Assembly (NCBI GenBank): GCA_963585895.1
Contig: OY757934.1
Span: 46,100,555 to 46,164,554, forward strand
Length of the DNA stretch: 64,000 nt
Origin: Sepioteuthis lessoniana
Taxonomy: Eukaryota; Mollusca; Cephalopoda; Myopsida; Loliginidae
Direction of reading: 5' to 3'
The first letter of the stretch is position 1; each line of letters starts with the position of its first letter. Shown one piece after another: positions 43,225 through 54,965 of the stretch. Under the pieces are notes generated by a model. The model saw only the letters and a program-made list of their open reading frames with translations. It did no database searches and was not told the origin of the DNA. A program made the translations under genes and the position numbers.

Positions 43225-43435
43225 ACCTGACGTAATTGTTGAAGTGCTGGACTGCGGCCTCAAAGTAAATGAATTTGAACCCCACACGTGTTATGACGTT
43301 CACTTTCTGACTCATGCCCTAGGAAAAAGTATTAATCCCCTTATCCATCAACGGGTTAAATAGTACCACTACTGTTCTTCAATAAGAATAGCTTTGGTAC
43401 TAAATAACCCACGAAAGTTGATAACAGCAAATGTC
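43225..43435 (+). mobile_element. SINE A copy, diverged, 5' truncated
   Basis: gtgctggactgcggcctcaa, a box B-like tttgaacccc, central domain and tail; ends without an AAACC tail. Confidence 0.7.
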
Positions 43436-43559
43436 TCATTCATCCTTTTACTTTATAATTTGTCCTTGGCTGATTGTTTGACGATGTTTGATTGTTGGAC
43501 AATTCTTTTCCGGTGGAAGCAATAAATATTTAAAGATTTTGAAAGGTATACAATAAACG

Positions 43560-43712
43560 TCTACGGGCAAATACCCTTGGGAAAGGTATGAACTCCCTTA
43601 TCCTCCCACCTATGGGTTAAATAGTACTACTACTGTTCTTATAGGATAATGGCTTTGGCATTAAATAACCGACAAAGATTGATATGCCATTAAAAACAAA
43701 TAAACAAAACCA
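43560..43712 (+). mobile_element. SINE A 3' half
   Basis: Starts at gggcaaatacccttggg, the same internal point as the duplicated half at 13725, and runs to the hairpin tail and AAAC-type tail. Confidence 0.85.
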
Positions 43713-44376
43713 ATAATTGTCAGCTGAATTCTGGTTATTCTGGTAATTGTGAGCTGAGTTCCGGTTATTCTCATCATTTCTCAAAACTCTTGAGATTTCC
43801 TTTGTCAGTCAATAAAAAAAAACTCAGCTCTATCCAAAAAAGAAAAAAAAAAAGAACCTTCGCTATAGTTTGGTTTTATAATTTAGCCGACTTTACAATC
43901 GGACGTAATAGCCAGCTTGAATTTATTTTTATGACGTTTGTACATAAATATACATTAGCTTCTTTCGAGTTAATCGTTAAATTTAATCTAGATAATAGAT
44001 GCATGAATAACACACGGGTATTTACGTAATCAAGGTACGTTAATAAAGATTTATCATCTTACGGATATGAATTCATTTTTATAGATATATTTTTATTCAT
44101 CCAAAATTTCTTTTTTTTTCTTTTTTTTTGTTGATATGTTTTTTGCTTTGAAATATTATAGGCCGCCTTTAGTGGCCATTAAGCACAATATGAAGTCATA
44201 TCATATTTATGTTAACCATATGATGATTAATTACAAATATAGGAATAAAAATGTAGATTCACTCTATAATCAACACTAAATTTAAGTTTCCAATTCTTAA
44301 ATTGTTGTTTCCAATGTGAAAATTATAATGTCTGATCTCAAGTCTCCCACAATTATTATTAGAATCAACTTTTATA
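43713..44376. other. Unassigned AT-rich interval
   Basis: A 79-codon frame at 43790-44029 has no known domain. A short direct repeat (gagctgagttccggttattc) lies at 43720-43770. Confidence 0.3.
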
Positions 44377-44595
44377 GGAGGTGTCCTCGTGGTTTAATGG
44401 TCAAAGCGAGGGACTGCGGAATTGTAGTAAGCGAGTTCGTACTCTGGTCGGGCTATTACATTAACTTTCGGGCAAATACTGATGGGAAAGGTACGAACAC
44501 CCTTATCCTCCCAGCGACTGTTCTTCTAGGAGAATGGCTTTGGCATTAAATGACCTAAAGGGTTGATATGCCATTAAACAAAGAGACCAAAGTTT
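44377..44595 (+). mobile_element. SINE A copy
   Basis: ggtgtcctcgtggtttaatg head to attaaacaaagagacc. A short deletion removes the end of the central domain. Confidence 0.85.
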
Positions 44596-45426
44596 TATAA
44601 TTAAGTACAGCTGCAATCTGATCGATTTCTACCCAAAGGACTCCCCATCTGACTAATGTTCATACTGCTTGATTTGAATTTAGTTAAATTATTTAACTTT
44701 ACATAATTCTAAATGATATTTCTGTTTTATAAGTTGTGAATGTGAGATATTTAGGATGTTTAAAGAACATATTCACCTTTTTTTGATTTTCAGAAATCGT
44801 CATATTTTCTCGTTGGCATAGTAACTTCTATAATTGAAAGATAAGGAGCCTTTTACGCTTCTGGGTCTGTAGCTCTGACTCTTTCAGGTCAGCTAAGCTT
44901 TTAAGCCTAACCCAGTTGACCGTTACATTTCGAGGTAGGTAGAGGAGAGAGAGAAAGAGACAATTTATGTCTCAACTTACGCTCTTTTATAGTCACTGAT
45001 TTGACAACAGAAACTGGGCTAAAAAAAAAAAGGTCTTTGTTGCCAAGGTCAGACAACTGCATATTCGTTCTCGAAAAGAAGCCATCTTCGCTTTTACTGA
45101 CGGTTGACATTCAGATTTATTAGTTCAAACAAACGTTTATAACCAAATATTCAACGTCACTGATATATCTATTTTAGCCAATGATATTCAGATTGTATCT
45201 CGATTTGCACCCCACATACCGTCAAGAAAGATTTAATAAGTAGTTCAATGGTTGCATAAATTTTTGCATTTCAAGAGTAAATCTGAAGATTCTCTATAAA
45301 CGTGATTTTCGTCAGTTCTCGTAGTCGATGACGTTTATTTTGTCGGCATATTGAAAGAGTTGTCCCAAATTAAAAGAAATATCGTTGAGTCTCAATTATT
45401 TAAAAAAAAAATGCGTATATATATTT
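44596..45426. other. Unassigned interval
   Basis: No recognised family. Ordinary AT-rich sequence, with a 67-codon minus-strand frame (44907-45110) lacking any known domain. Confidence 0.3.
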
Positions 45427-45505
45427 AACAACCCCTCCGCTCGAGCAGGATATAACACAAGGTCAATTCTTTTTTAAGCGGAGTTAAACAGGTTTAAAAA
45501 ATGCG
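45427..45505 (-). mobile_element. SINE C 3' fragment
   Basis: aacaacccctccgctcgagc to agcggagttaaacaggttta. Flanking aaaaatgcgtata occurs on both sides (45409-45419 and 45498-45510), a likely duplication. Confidence 0.75.
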
Positions 45506-45817
45506 TATAATCGAGCATCGATTCAAAGAGTCATACCTGTATATTTAAATCTGTTATATCATAATTAAAGATGAATTAATAGAAAAGGAGAAAAACTTTA
45601 TAATTAGCATTTAATAGTTGTTTCCCTTGGGAAATTAAAAGGATTGGAGTGAGCGGGTTTTCAGACCCCCACATTATCCTTATTAAACTGTAAACTTGTG
45701 TTGAAATTGTTTTAGTGTTATCTTTTTGTTTAGATTAGAGAATTTTAGTGCTTTTTTTAACAGAAATCTCGTAACAGTGTTCCCTTTTAATGACGATTCT
45801 CTAAAGGATGCACAAAA
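45506..45817. other. Unassigned AT-rich interval
   Basis: Nothing recognised. Confidence 0.3.
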
Positions 45818-45900
45818 TCCTGTTGGTTTTTTGGTGTTACTGTATATCAACCCTTGTTGGGTTATTTTCTGCCAATGTCATTTTTGCAGTTAAATCTATG
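45818..45900 (-). mobile_element. Repeat B tail fragment
   Basis: gtatatcaacccttgttggg and gccaatgtcatttt mark a diverged hairpin tail. Confidence 0.55.
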
Positions 45901-45947
45901 TAATTGTAAAAAAATGATTTATTCAATCGATACCATATACTGGAGGC

Positions 45948-46457
45948 ACTCTCAGCATAACGGTTATCACCAAAGAAAATAAAAACCATAACACGAGTTA
46001 GAAATTTTAGACAAAGTTATCTGCATTTCATTTTATACTAATGCTATAGAGAAAGGCATGAATCCAGCCCCATGGATAAATAATGAGACAGACAGAGTTC
46101 TTTAGCGTTTGTAAGCAACTAGTCATGAAGAATGAAAAATGTGAATTCAAACCAGTTATAAGTAAAGTTGGCGACTGTAGTCGAGGGAGACCTGAAGGCC
46201 CCCTTTGCAATAGCTACCACACCTAGGTGTAGGGGAGGGCGCTACTCCTTTCCCTGGATTGCCCCACTTTACCTTCGATATGTACCTTATATTGCTGAGT
46301 GTTAAGCAAGGAGATATCAAGTACCATTTTTAAAGTCTTTGGTATGACGCGACCTGGGATTGAAACCAGGTCTCCCGGATCAGTGGCGAACACTCTACCG
46401 TTTAAAAATTGACCTTGTGTCATATAATCTCCGTGGCAGAAGGGTTTGGGTAAATAC
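45948..46457 (+). mobile_element. SINE C copy split by SINE D
   Basis: Diverged C head and central domain to gaattcaaaccagttata, then D, then ttaaaaattgaccttgtgtc and gggtaaatac. Confidence 0.75.
46158..46412 (-). mobile_element. SINE D copy inside SINE C
   Basis: Reverse D: agttggcgactgtagtcgag at left, ttgaaaccaggtctcccg (box B side) and gaacactctaccg at right. Confidence 0.85.
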
Positions 46458-46639
46458 ATACTATATTGTGATATTGAAGCCAATAGAAAAGATTTACACG
46501 GTTTAAATTTGACCCATAAATGAAAACCTAACATGTACTGCCTCTCAGGCTAGAGTAGTCCTGGTTGTAATTGCAATGAAGAGGTCGATATATCATAAAA
46601 CAAAGAAATCAAACCTACACAAAATATCTTTTATCTTAA
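46458..46639. mobile_element. Repeat B middle fragment, tentative
   Basis: Contains tgacccataaatgaaaacct..actgcctctcaggctagagt, similar to the gacccatag..gtgctaccactccgggccagagt block of B in reverse, and then a hairpin-like catcataaaacaaagaaatc. Confidence 0.4.
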
Positions 46640-46985
46640 ATCGGGAGAACTAAAAAGGCAAGAATCAGTCGATATCTCGACTATATAACCATTACAAACG
46701 CAAACTACGCAGATGATCTAACGCTTCTCGCAAGTACAAAAGCCTAAAAAGAACCCCTACTGTATAGCCAAGACCAATGAGCCGGAGGCATTGGCCTCTA
46801 CGGGAACGCAAATAAAACTGAGTAAATGTATTTAAACGATAGGGAACTATGACCACTCAAAGTGGCAAGCAACTGAAATTTGTAGACCAGTTCACATACT
46901 TCAACAGCAACATCTATCGACTGAGAGCGATTGTCAAATTACGCCTGGTGAATGCGTGAAATGCTACTGACAACCATTCTTGCAA
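46640..46985 (+). mobile_element. LINE-E reverse transcriptase catalytic region
   Basis: Reads ITNANYADDLTLLASTKA (YADD box at about 46700-46715), then AGGIGLYGNANKTE and FVDQFTYF-like residues after frame changes. This is the palm region upstream of the C-terminal fragments seen elsewhere. Isolated and broken. Confidence 0.75.
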
Positions 46986-47084
46986 TTATAGATTGGTTTG
47001 GTATGGTTTGATTTTATGGCTGGATAAAAAGGTTGACATCAAATATGCCTACAAGAGAATTTACTGCCTCTTTCTCTTCGTCTT

Positions 47085-47125
<41 letters not shown>

Positions 47126-47194
47126 CGCGTAAAATAATACAAAACAACCCAAAAAATAAAAGCACCAAAGTAATAAGCTGAACCATTCTTACAA
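46986..47194. repeat. B tail fragment and (TC)n/(TA)n run, partly duplicated
   Basis: accattcttgcaattatag followed by the B tail start at 46972-47020 recurs at 47182-47227, so about 45 bp is directly duplicated around a microsatellite at 47083-47125. Confidence 0.6.
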
Positions 47195-47263
47195 TTTAGA
47201 TTGGTTTTGGTATGGTTTGATTTTATGGCATATCAATCATTGTAAGTTATTTAATTTCAAATC

Positions 47264-47302
<39 letters not shown>

Positions 47303-47707
47303 ATTTATAAAAATAATTCAAAGTTAAATGGTTTCAAGTATTGCTATGTATCACTAACAATTTAATTAAACATCAGTCATTTGTTTACACACGGTTAAAG
47401 GATCAAATAGTTCTATTTCAAACAATTCAATTTACCATAAACCATTTGCTCTGCACACAGTTTAAATGACAAACAATCGCATTTGACCAATATATATCGG
47501 ACCCTATCAGGTGCTACCACTTCGGGCCAGAGTGGACCTGGGAACGATGGCAAAAAATGGGTACTCTGCATTCCCCAAAGCTCTAGCAGTAGTGGAGCCT
47601 CATCATGAAATTGTTTAATGTCAAATCCAGGACACTTATTGGAGGAGTCTTACTCCTCTGCAGAGATACAATCGGTGTATTCTACACCCCCAGCCAACTG
47701 GGTTGGC
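47195..47707 (-). mobile_element. Repeat B copy
   Basis: Tail with ggttttggtatggtttg, hairpin, an internal TA run at 47270-47300, body and ccagccaactgggttgg. Confidence 0.85.
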
Positions 47708-47867
47708 AATTGTTGAAGGACTGGACGAGTATCCATTTGATGTTTTATGCTGGACCAGTAATGTGGTTTAGAAGACAGAGAAGAATAATTAGCTAATAGA
47801 TTTGACTTAGATAGAATTTATCGATTGAGCATTGGAGGAAAGATGCAATAATTACAAAGCTTTATTA

Positions 47868-48415
47868 ATGTGGAGTCCCCGAAACGTAGTGGCTAAGGTG
47901 TTCGATTAGACATCGTAGCAAGCTAGTTCGATCTTCAGTCGCGTCATTATGTACACTTTCGGACTACCACCTTTGGGAAAAGAATTAACTCCCTAATTCC
48001 TCCTCCAGCAATGGGTTAGGCAGTACCACTACTGTTCTTCTACAAGGATGGCTTTGGCATTGATTAATTGAGGAAGTTTAATAAGCCATTAAACAAAGAA
48101 GTGCGCGTGGTGTAATGGTTATCGTCGCAGGAAATGGACCCGGCGACACGAGTTCAAATCGTGGACGAGACTGATTGCATTTCACATAGCACTAATACCC
48201 TTGGGAAAGGTATGAATCCAATTATTCTCCCTCCAGCTATGGGTAAATAGTAGGGCAGACTAGGTTCTTCAGCCTTGGTGAGGCAACTAGTCTATGAGAA
48301 GGAAAACTCTGAATTCAAACCTGTTAAACTTCGCTTAAAAAAAATTGACCCTGTGTCATATCCTGCCCGAGCGGAGAGGTTGGTAAATATGATTAAACAA
48401 AGAAGTCAAACCAAA
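47868..48415 (+). mobile_element. SINE A copy with SINE C inserted in its tail
   Basis: Diverged A from gtggagtccccgaaacgtag to ccattaaacaaagaag. The tail is duplicated around SINE C and resumes attaaacaaagaagtcaaac. Confidence 0.85.
48103..48391 (+). mobile_element. SINE C copy with 15-bp target duplication
   Basis: gcgcgtggtgtaatggttat head to agcggagaggttggtaaata. attaaacaaagaagt flanks it at 48088-48102 and 48392-48406. Confidence 0.9.
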
Positions 48416-49070
48416 ACAAATCGAATCAAAGTTTTATTGAAAAATAAACGGTATGTAAATATTGCAATTCTGCTTAAATATATTTAAGCGTATAAAGAAA
48501 AACATGGCGAAGAACATGGTGTCAAATGACTTATATAAAGAGAACTTATTCATTAAACGAGAGATACAACGTTTATTGGGCTTTAACATAAATTTCCCTT
48601 ATCTGAAAAATATTTCAAATAAGAGATCGAAGATGGAGTGAAAATGTCACAATGAAGCTGAAAGCGCTACTTTTTCATTTGACACCAGATTAAATCAGGT
48701 GGCCCTGATCATCATCAAAGAACTCCATCTGGGAACTTCCCATATCTCAGCGTTCTTTATGCTTTTCAAAACAAATCAGCAAAATCCTATTTCAAAATCG
48801 TTATGAGCAGACTCAATGCATTCTCTTTGATCACATCGACAGTTTGGAACCTATGGCTTTCAACAATTTTTTGCTTGAGGAAAAGTTAGAAAGTTAAATC
48901 TCTCTCTCTCTTTCTCTCTCTCTCTCTATATATATATTGGAGTCTCCTAATGAAAAAAATATTGTATAATTTAGTCTCTTCAGTCAATTTTTTAAAAGAA
49001 TTATAATAGAACGTCTGATGCTGTGATAGCAGAGGAGGTATTAAAGCTTTAAAATATAATAATTATTATA

Positions 49071-49071
<1 letters not shown>
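48416..49071. other. Unassigned interval
   Basis: Non-repetitive AT-rich sequence with a (TC)n/(TA)n run at 48900-48938. No coding similarity recognised. Confidence 0.3.

Positions 49072-49133
<62 letters not shown>
49072..49133. repeat. (TA)n microsatellite at the left end of mariner M5
   Basis: About 62 bp TA run ending exactly at the M5 inverted repeat. Confidence 0.95.
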
Positions 49134-49136
<3 letters not shown>

Positions 49137-49659
49137 GAGGGTTGTTCAAAATGTTTTTACCGTCGCTCAGAAGTCGAAGAAAGAAGACATTTTTTTCACT
49201 ATTTTTCAGTATCATCCTCTTTGATATCTACGCATCTGATCAAACTATGCTCAAAATTGCAATCCCATCACAGAAGAAGGTGGCAACCTGGTCTTTCAAA
49301 ATATTCTCCACAACACGTAAGACTTCATTAATGCCTCGAAAATGGCAAACATGCAGGTGCGATTTGAATTTAGAAAACAGTAAAAAGTCAGATGGAGCTA
49401 AGTATGGTACGTAAGGAGAATGGAGTAGCATTTCAAAATCATAATTGGTTGCTTTAGCTACTGCAACTTGGTCAAAGTTAACGGGTGTGTTATCCTGAAG
49501 CAAGAGCACACCAACCTCCATCTTCTCTCGGTGTTTCGATATGATTCTTTCCTTCAGATGTCTGATTTCTGAAATCTTGGACTGTCTATTAATTCTTTTT
49601 CCCTTTTAGAGATAATTAATTGTGTTTATATCTACAGAGTAAAGTTTTTTTTTTAGACC

Positions 49660-49912
49660 GGATATTGACATAATGGTTAGAGTGTTCGCCAATGCCCCGG
49701 GAGACCTGGTTTCAATCCCAGGTCGAGTCATACCAAAGACAAAAAAATGTCACTTGATGCCTCCTTGCTTAACACTCAGCAGTATAAGGAAATGATCAAG
49801 GGTAAAGTAGGTCAATCCTGGGAAAAGAGTTGCGCCCTACTCTACACCTTGGTTTAGTAGCTATCGAAAAGGGAGCCTTCGGGTCACCCTCGACTATGGT
49901 CGCCATCTTTAT
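49660..49912 (+). mobile_element. SINE D copy, first of a tandem pair
   Basis: ttagagtgttcgccaatgcc head, box B gtttcaatcccaggtcg, body to ggtcgccatcttt. Confidence 0.85.
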
Positions 49913-49927
49913 TTATGTCCAGAGACA

Positions 49928-50176
49928 CCAGACTATTGGTCTAATGAGTAGAGTATTCGCCAATGGTCCGGGAGACCGGTGTTCAATTTCAGGTCGAGTC
50001 ATACCAAAGACTTAAAAAATGGTGCTTGCCTTGCTTAACAATCAGCATCATAGAGTAAGGATCAATGGTAAAGTGGAGCAACCCAGGATATGGAGTATCG
50101 CCCTTTCTTACACCCCGGTGTGGTAGCTATTGAAAAAAGAGTCTTCGGGTTACCCTCGACTAAGGTCACTTAATTT
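49928..50176 (+). mobile_element. SINE D copy, second of a tandem pair
   Basis: gtctaatgagtagagtattc head, box B gttcaatttcaggtcgag, body to aaggtcactt. Differs from the first by several changes, so the pair is not a fresh duplication. Confidence 0.85.
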
Positions 50177-50984
50177 TTTACTTTTATGTCAAGAGAATTA
50201 AAAAAAAAAAAACGGAAACCCTCACCTTACCAATATCTGTTGCCTGCTTGAAATTTTGGGAGTGAAGAACCAGATTATTTCTCCTGTTTGCTTTGAATCT
50301 TTGATTCAGGTTCGAAGTGGTGAATTCAGGTTTCATGAGTTGATTATCTGAGGTGGAAATTCTTAGAGTTAGCTAGTGAGCAAGTCAAACGTGTTAGTCA
50401 TTTTCATCTTGTACTCTAACGTCAGCGTTCGTGAGACCCGCCTTGCCGACAGCCTTTTCATCTCCAAGATCTCAATTAAAACAGTGTAGACCGAATCATA
50501 ACAAGTAGCTTGGGACTTAGCTATCTGTTGATCGTCTGTCATCTAAAATCATACTGGAAATAGCATCAATTTGTTTATCAGTGGTTGAGGGTGATGGATA
50601 AATCAATTAAGGATCATCTTCTGTGCTACCCCTGCATGACTTGAATTCTGCTGCCCACTTTTTCCCAATTGCATCGGAAGGGGAACCCTCAGTCAGTATC
50701 TGTACCATGTCCTTCGCGATTTCCAGGGGTATCACACCTTTTTTTAAGAAACTTTTGGATTGCTTAGGCCTCTGTTTTGAAGATTTTTGATTCGTTGCAC
50801 ACCTCTCACATTGGAATGGGCTTTAACTGCTGAAGAATTAATAGGAATCTGACTTAAGTGTTTCGAGTTTTATAAGAGGTAGTGCGTTACGGCAACAAAA
50901 ATGTTTTCTTTCTTGAGAGGCTTAGAGCTTTTTGAACGACCCTCGTATATATATATATATAGTTTGCGATATGTATATACAAAG

Positions 50985-51378
50985 ATTTGATTTGGTTTGG
51001 TTCGGTTTGGTTTTATGACATATTAACCATTGTAGGTTATTTAATGCCACATCCATTATTATACATATAAACAGTTCTATTACAAACAATTAAGATTAAC
51101 ATAAGTACACGGTTTAAATGTCAAAAACAGTTCTCTTTCAAAATATTCAGTTTAGCATAAGCACGAAATTTAGTTCTATTTGACCTATAGGTAGGATCCT
51201 ATCAGACGAGACCTGGGAGCGATGGCAATGAAGGGGTACTCTGCATTTCCCAAAGCTTACGCATTATTGAAGCCTCACCATCAGATTGCTTAGTATCATA
51301 TCCAGGATACTCATTGGGGAAGTCTTACCCCTTTGCAGAGATGCAATCGGTGTATTCTATAGCCCAGGCCAACTGGGC
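50985..51378 (-). mobile_element. Repeat B copy between mariner-family units
   Basis: (GGTTT/GGTTC) tail, hairpin tatgacatattaaccattg, body, and ccaggccaactgggct. Confidence 0.85.
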
Positions 51379-51416
51379 TCAATATACTAAGAATGATCAG
51401 TATAATTGATAGAGAA

Positions 51417-51641
51417 TATACAAGAGCCATTCAAAATGTTCTTGACCTCACCCAGATTTTCAACTTGTCACACGCTTCTCACCAAGCAATGGGCTTCAAC
51501 AACATTAAAATTAAAACAGAAACCTGAATTAGCTTTTATTGATTTATAAGAAGTGGTAATGTGTTGCCATAACAATATGGTTTGCTATGGCTCTTTTTTC
51601 TGCATGAGGCTTCGAAGTTTTCGACCGATTCTCGAACTTAT
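51417..51641. mobile_element. Mariner-derived MITE m7
   Basis: About 225 bp, no coding capacity. Left end tacaagagccattcaaaatg, right end ttttcgaccgattctcgaac. The interior (atgggcttcaac, agaagtggta) matches the right end of M5 and all of m8. Confidence 0.75.
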
Positions 51642-51710
51642 ATATATATATATATATATATAGTTTGAGATGCATATGGATAAAAAGTGCTAAATATCAT
51701 TGATAGAACG

Positions 51711-51929
51711 TATACAAGGGTCATTCAACAAGTTTTAAGCCTCACCCAAATCCTTGATTTGTCAAACACCTCCCACCTCTATGAGCTTCATCTACACTGA
51801 AATTCACACAGAAATCTGAATTAGTTTTTCTCGTTTTATAAGAAGTGGTTGTTTATTGCAACAAGAAAAATGTTTAACTGTTTTTTTTTTCTGGGAAATT
51901 CTTAGAAATTTTCGAACGAACCTCGTATA
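51711..51929. mobile_element. Mariner-derived MITE m8
   Basis: About 218 bp. Left end tatacaagggtcattcaac, right end tttcgaacgaacctcgtata. Homologous to m7 along its full length and sharing the flank attgatagaacgtata. Confidence 0.8.
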
Positions 51930-52750
51930 TATAAGAATAGCGTAGACACAGGGTCAGCGGTGCTTGTTAACTCAGTTTTTTGCGTATACGTTCACCAGAC
52001 CAAGTGAACTGATAGTTACCTAGCACAGCTAACTGAATGTCTTCGCCATCGTAACTTATATATATATATATATATATATATAAAGTAGTCAAGAATGAAT
52101 ACTTAATAGAAAATATATAAATGTTTGCTGATATCTAATAAATATTTATATAAAGAATTAGTCCAAGCATTTATGGGACCCTCGGCAAAATTTTATTTGA
52201 CTTAAATTGCCACAAACAATATTGACTATTGTCAATGCCGGCTCATTGCCAATCCCACCGTGAAAAAATATATTTTATCTTTAATTATACGCGCCATCTT
52301 GGTCAGCTAATATATATATATATATATATATACTGATGTGTGTGTTTGGAAGTATATATATATATATATATATGCACGTATATATATATATGTATATATC
52401 TGTCTATGTATATGAGTGTGTGTTTGTAAGCGTGTGTATGTGTTTGTGTTTATGTCTAGTTATTCTTCTGACACATGTCTTTGAATATAGTGCATGCATA
52501 GTTCAATGCTTTTTCTTGAATTGAATAAATAAAAGCAATATGTTAAAAAGTGCTGTTCACTTGATTTCGTGACCCTTCAATGACGTCACGGAGAAAATGA
52601 AATTACGCAATGTTTTGCTCACGTGCAGCTGAACGACGAGTCTCCTTCCTGTTCTGACCTGTGCCTGGCAGGTTTTTTTTTCTTTCCTGATCTCTTTACT
52701 ACTCATTCCTCCTCCATCTTCTTCTTTTGAATATATCAATTTTCTTGTTT
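51930..52750. other. Unassigned interval with TA runs
   Basis: TA runs at 52055-52082 and 52305-52400. The 110 bp between m8 and the first run looks like a separate short TA-bounded unit. No coding content recognised. Confidence 0.35.
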
Positions 52751-52783
52751 TTGTTTTGCTTTTCTTTTTTCTTTTAGAATATT

Positions 52784-54676
52784 TTTCTTCTTCTTCTTCT
52801 TCTTCTTCTTCTTCTTCTTCTTCTTCTTCTTCTTCTTCTTCTTCTTCTTCTTCTTCTTCTAAGTATATCAATTTTCTTGTTTTGCTTTGTTTTGTTTTTT
52901 CTCTTAGCATATTCTTCTTAGTAGCGCCCTCCCCTACATCTTGGTGTAGTAGCTATCAAAAAAGGAGCCTTCGGGTTACCCTCGACTATGGTCGCCAACT
53001 TTACTTACTTACTTCTTCTTTTGAATATATCAATTTTCTTGTTTTGTTTTGTTTTGTTATTCTTTTAGCATGTTCATTTTCTTCTTCTTCTTCTTCTTCT
53101 TCTTCTTCTTCTTCTTTAGAATTTATCAATTTTTTTTTTGTTTTATTTTGTTTTTCTTTTAGCATATACTTTTTCTTTTTCTTCTTCTTCTTCTTCTTCT
53201 TCTTCTTCTTCTTCTTCTTCTTCTATTTTTGAATTTATCAATTTTTTTTTGTTTTATTTTGTTTTTCTTTTAGCATATACTTTTTCTTTTTCTTCTTCTT
53301 CTTCTTCTTCTTTTGAATATATCAATTTTCTTGTTTTGTTTTGTTTTATTATTCTTTAAGCATGTTCATTTTTTTCTTCTTCTTCTTCTTTTTCTTCTTC
53401 TTCTTCTTCTTCTTTTGAATTTATCAATTTTTTTTTTGTTTTATTTTGTTTTTCTTTTAGCATATTCTTCTTCTTCTTCTTCTTCTTCTTCTTTTGAATT
53501 TATCAATTTTCTTGTTTTGTTTTGTTTTGTTATTCTTTTAGCATGTTCATTTTCTTCTTCTTCTTCTTCTTCTTTTGAATTTGTCAATTTTCTTTTGTTT
53601 TATTTTGTTTTTCTTTTAGCATATTCTTCTTTTTCTTCTTTAGAATTTATCAATTTTTTTTTTGTTTTATTTTGTTTTTCTTTTAGCATATTCTTCTTCT
53701 TCTTCTTCTTCTTCTTCTTCTTTTGAATTTATCAATTTTTTTTTGTTTTATTTTGTTTTTCTTTTAGCATATACTTTTTCTTTTTCTTCTTCTTCTTCTT
53801 CTTCTTCTTTTGAATATATCAATTTTCTTGTTTTGTTTTGTTTTATTATTCTTTAAGCATGTTCATTTTCTTCTTCTTCTTCTTCTTTTTCTTCTTCTTC
53901 TTCTTCTTCTTTTGAATTTATCAATTTTTTTTTTGTTTTATTTTGTTTTTCTTTTAGCATATTCTTCTTCTTCTTCTTCTTCTTTTGAATTTATCAATTT
54001 TCTTGTTTTGTTTTGTTTTGTTATTCTTTTAGCATGTTCATTTTCTTCTTCTTCTTCTTCTTCTTCTTTTGAATTTGTCAATTTTCTTTTGTTTTATTTT
54101 GTTTTTCTTTTAGCATATTCTTCTTTTTCTTCTTCTTTTGAATTTATCATTTTTTTTTGTTTTATTTTGTTTTTCTTTTAGCATATTCTTCTTCTTCTTC
54201 TTCTTTTGAATTTATCATTTTTTTTTTGTTTTATTTTGTTTTTCTTTTAGCATATTCTTCTTCTTCTTCTTCTTTTGAATTTATCAATTTTTTTTGTTTT
54301 ATTTTGTTTTTCTTTTAGCATATTCTTCTTCTTCTTCTTCTTTTGAATATATCAATTTTCTTGTTTTGTTTTGTTTTGTTATTCTTTTAGCATGTTCATT
54401 TTCTTCTTCTTCTTCTTCTTCTTCTTCTTCTTCTTCTTCTTCTTCTTCTTCTTTTTCTTCTTCTTCTTCTTCTTCTTCTTCTTCTTTTGAATTTGTCAAT
54501 TTTCTTTTGTTTTATTTTGTTTTTCTTTTAGCATATTCTTCTTTTTCTTCTTCTTCTTCTTTAGAATTTATCAATTTTTTATTTTGTTTTATTTTGTTCT
54601 TGTTTTGTTTTGTTTTTTCTTTTAGCATATTCTTCTTCTTCTTCTTCTTCTTCTTCTTCTTCTTCTTCTTCTTCTT
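52784..54676. repeat. Compound TTC minisatellite, about 17 higher-order units
   Basis: Variable (TTC)n runs alternate with a 50-70 bp spacer reading gaatttatcaatttt..tgttttattttg..ttcttttagcat. Both the run length and the spacer vary between two main spacer forms. Long Ser/Phe or Glu open frames here are artefacts. Each spacer ends in a polypyrimidine-TTTTAG stretch. Confidence 0.95.
52917..53010 (+). mobile_element. SINE D 3' fragment in the TTC array
   Basis: gtagcgccctcccctacatc, ggagccttcgggttaccctc, tcgccaactttacttactta. It lies between two array units. Confidence 0.85.
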
Positions 54677-54689
54677 GTACGATTACTCA

Positions 54690-54802
54690 TAATTCATGAA
54701 TTTCCTTTCATTCTTTCTTTATTCTCTTTGTTACTTTTTAAAAAAAATTGAACTCTTCTTTAGATTATTTTACTTTATTCTTTCGTTCTTTCATAAATGT
54801 AT

Positions 54803-54858
<56 letters not shown>

Positions 54859-54965
54859 TGTCTGATTCTTTCTTTCTTCTTTTTCTGATTCTTTCTTTCT
54901 TTCTTTCTTTTGAATCTCTTTCTCTTTTCTTTTTTTTCTTCTTCTCTTCCTTCTGTTTCTTTCTT
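54690..54965. repeat. (TTTC)n-rich low-complexity tract
   Basis: A perfect CTTT run at about 54800-54860 with degenerate flanks. Confidence 0.9.

Larger units (their letters stand above)
49134..50947 (-). mobile_element. Mariner M5, both ends present, split by two SINE D copies
   Basis: The terminal repeats are tacgagggttgttcaaaa and its near reverse complement at 50930-50947. The minus strand N-terminal part (about 50780-50400) reads EIAKDMVQILTEGSPSDAIG, KKWAAEFKSCRGSTEDDP, TTDKQIDAISSMILDDRRST. The C-terminal part (49521-49240) reads LLQDNTPVN (second catalytic Asp), SPYVPYLAPSDFLLFSKFKS, LKDQVATFFCDGIAILSIV. Stops and frame changes make it inactive. Without the SINEs it is about 1.3 kb, a normal mariner length. 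Confidence 0.85.

Noticed and set aside
51930-52055. Possible further ribozyme between TA runs
   Set aside because: TA-bounded like the G elements, but no CUGANGA followed by GAAA with closing stems on either strand.
52557-54692. Long Ser/Phe-rich and Glu-rich open frames
   Set aside because: They are translations of (TTC)n and (GAA)n runs with the T-rich spacer, present on both strands.
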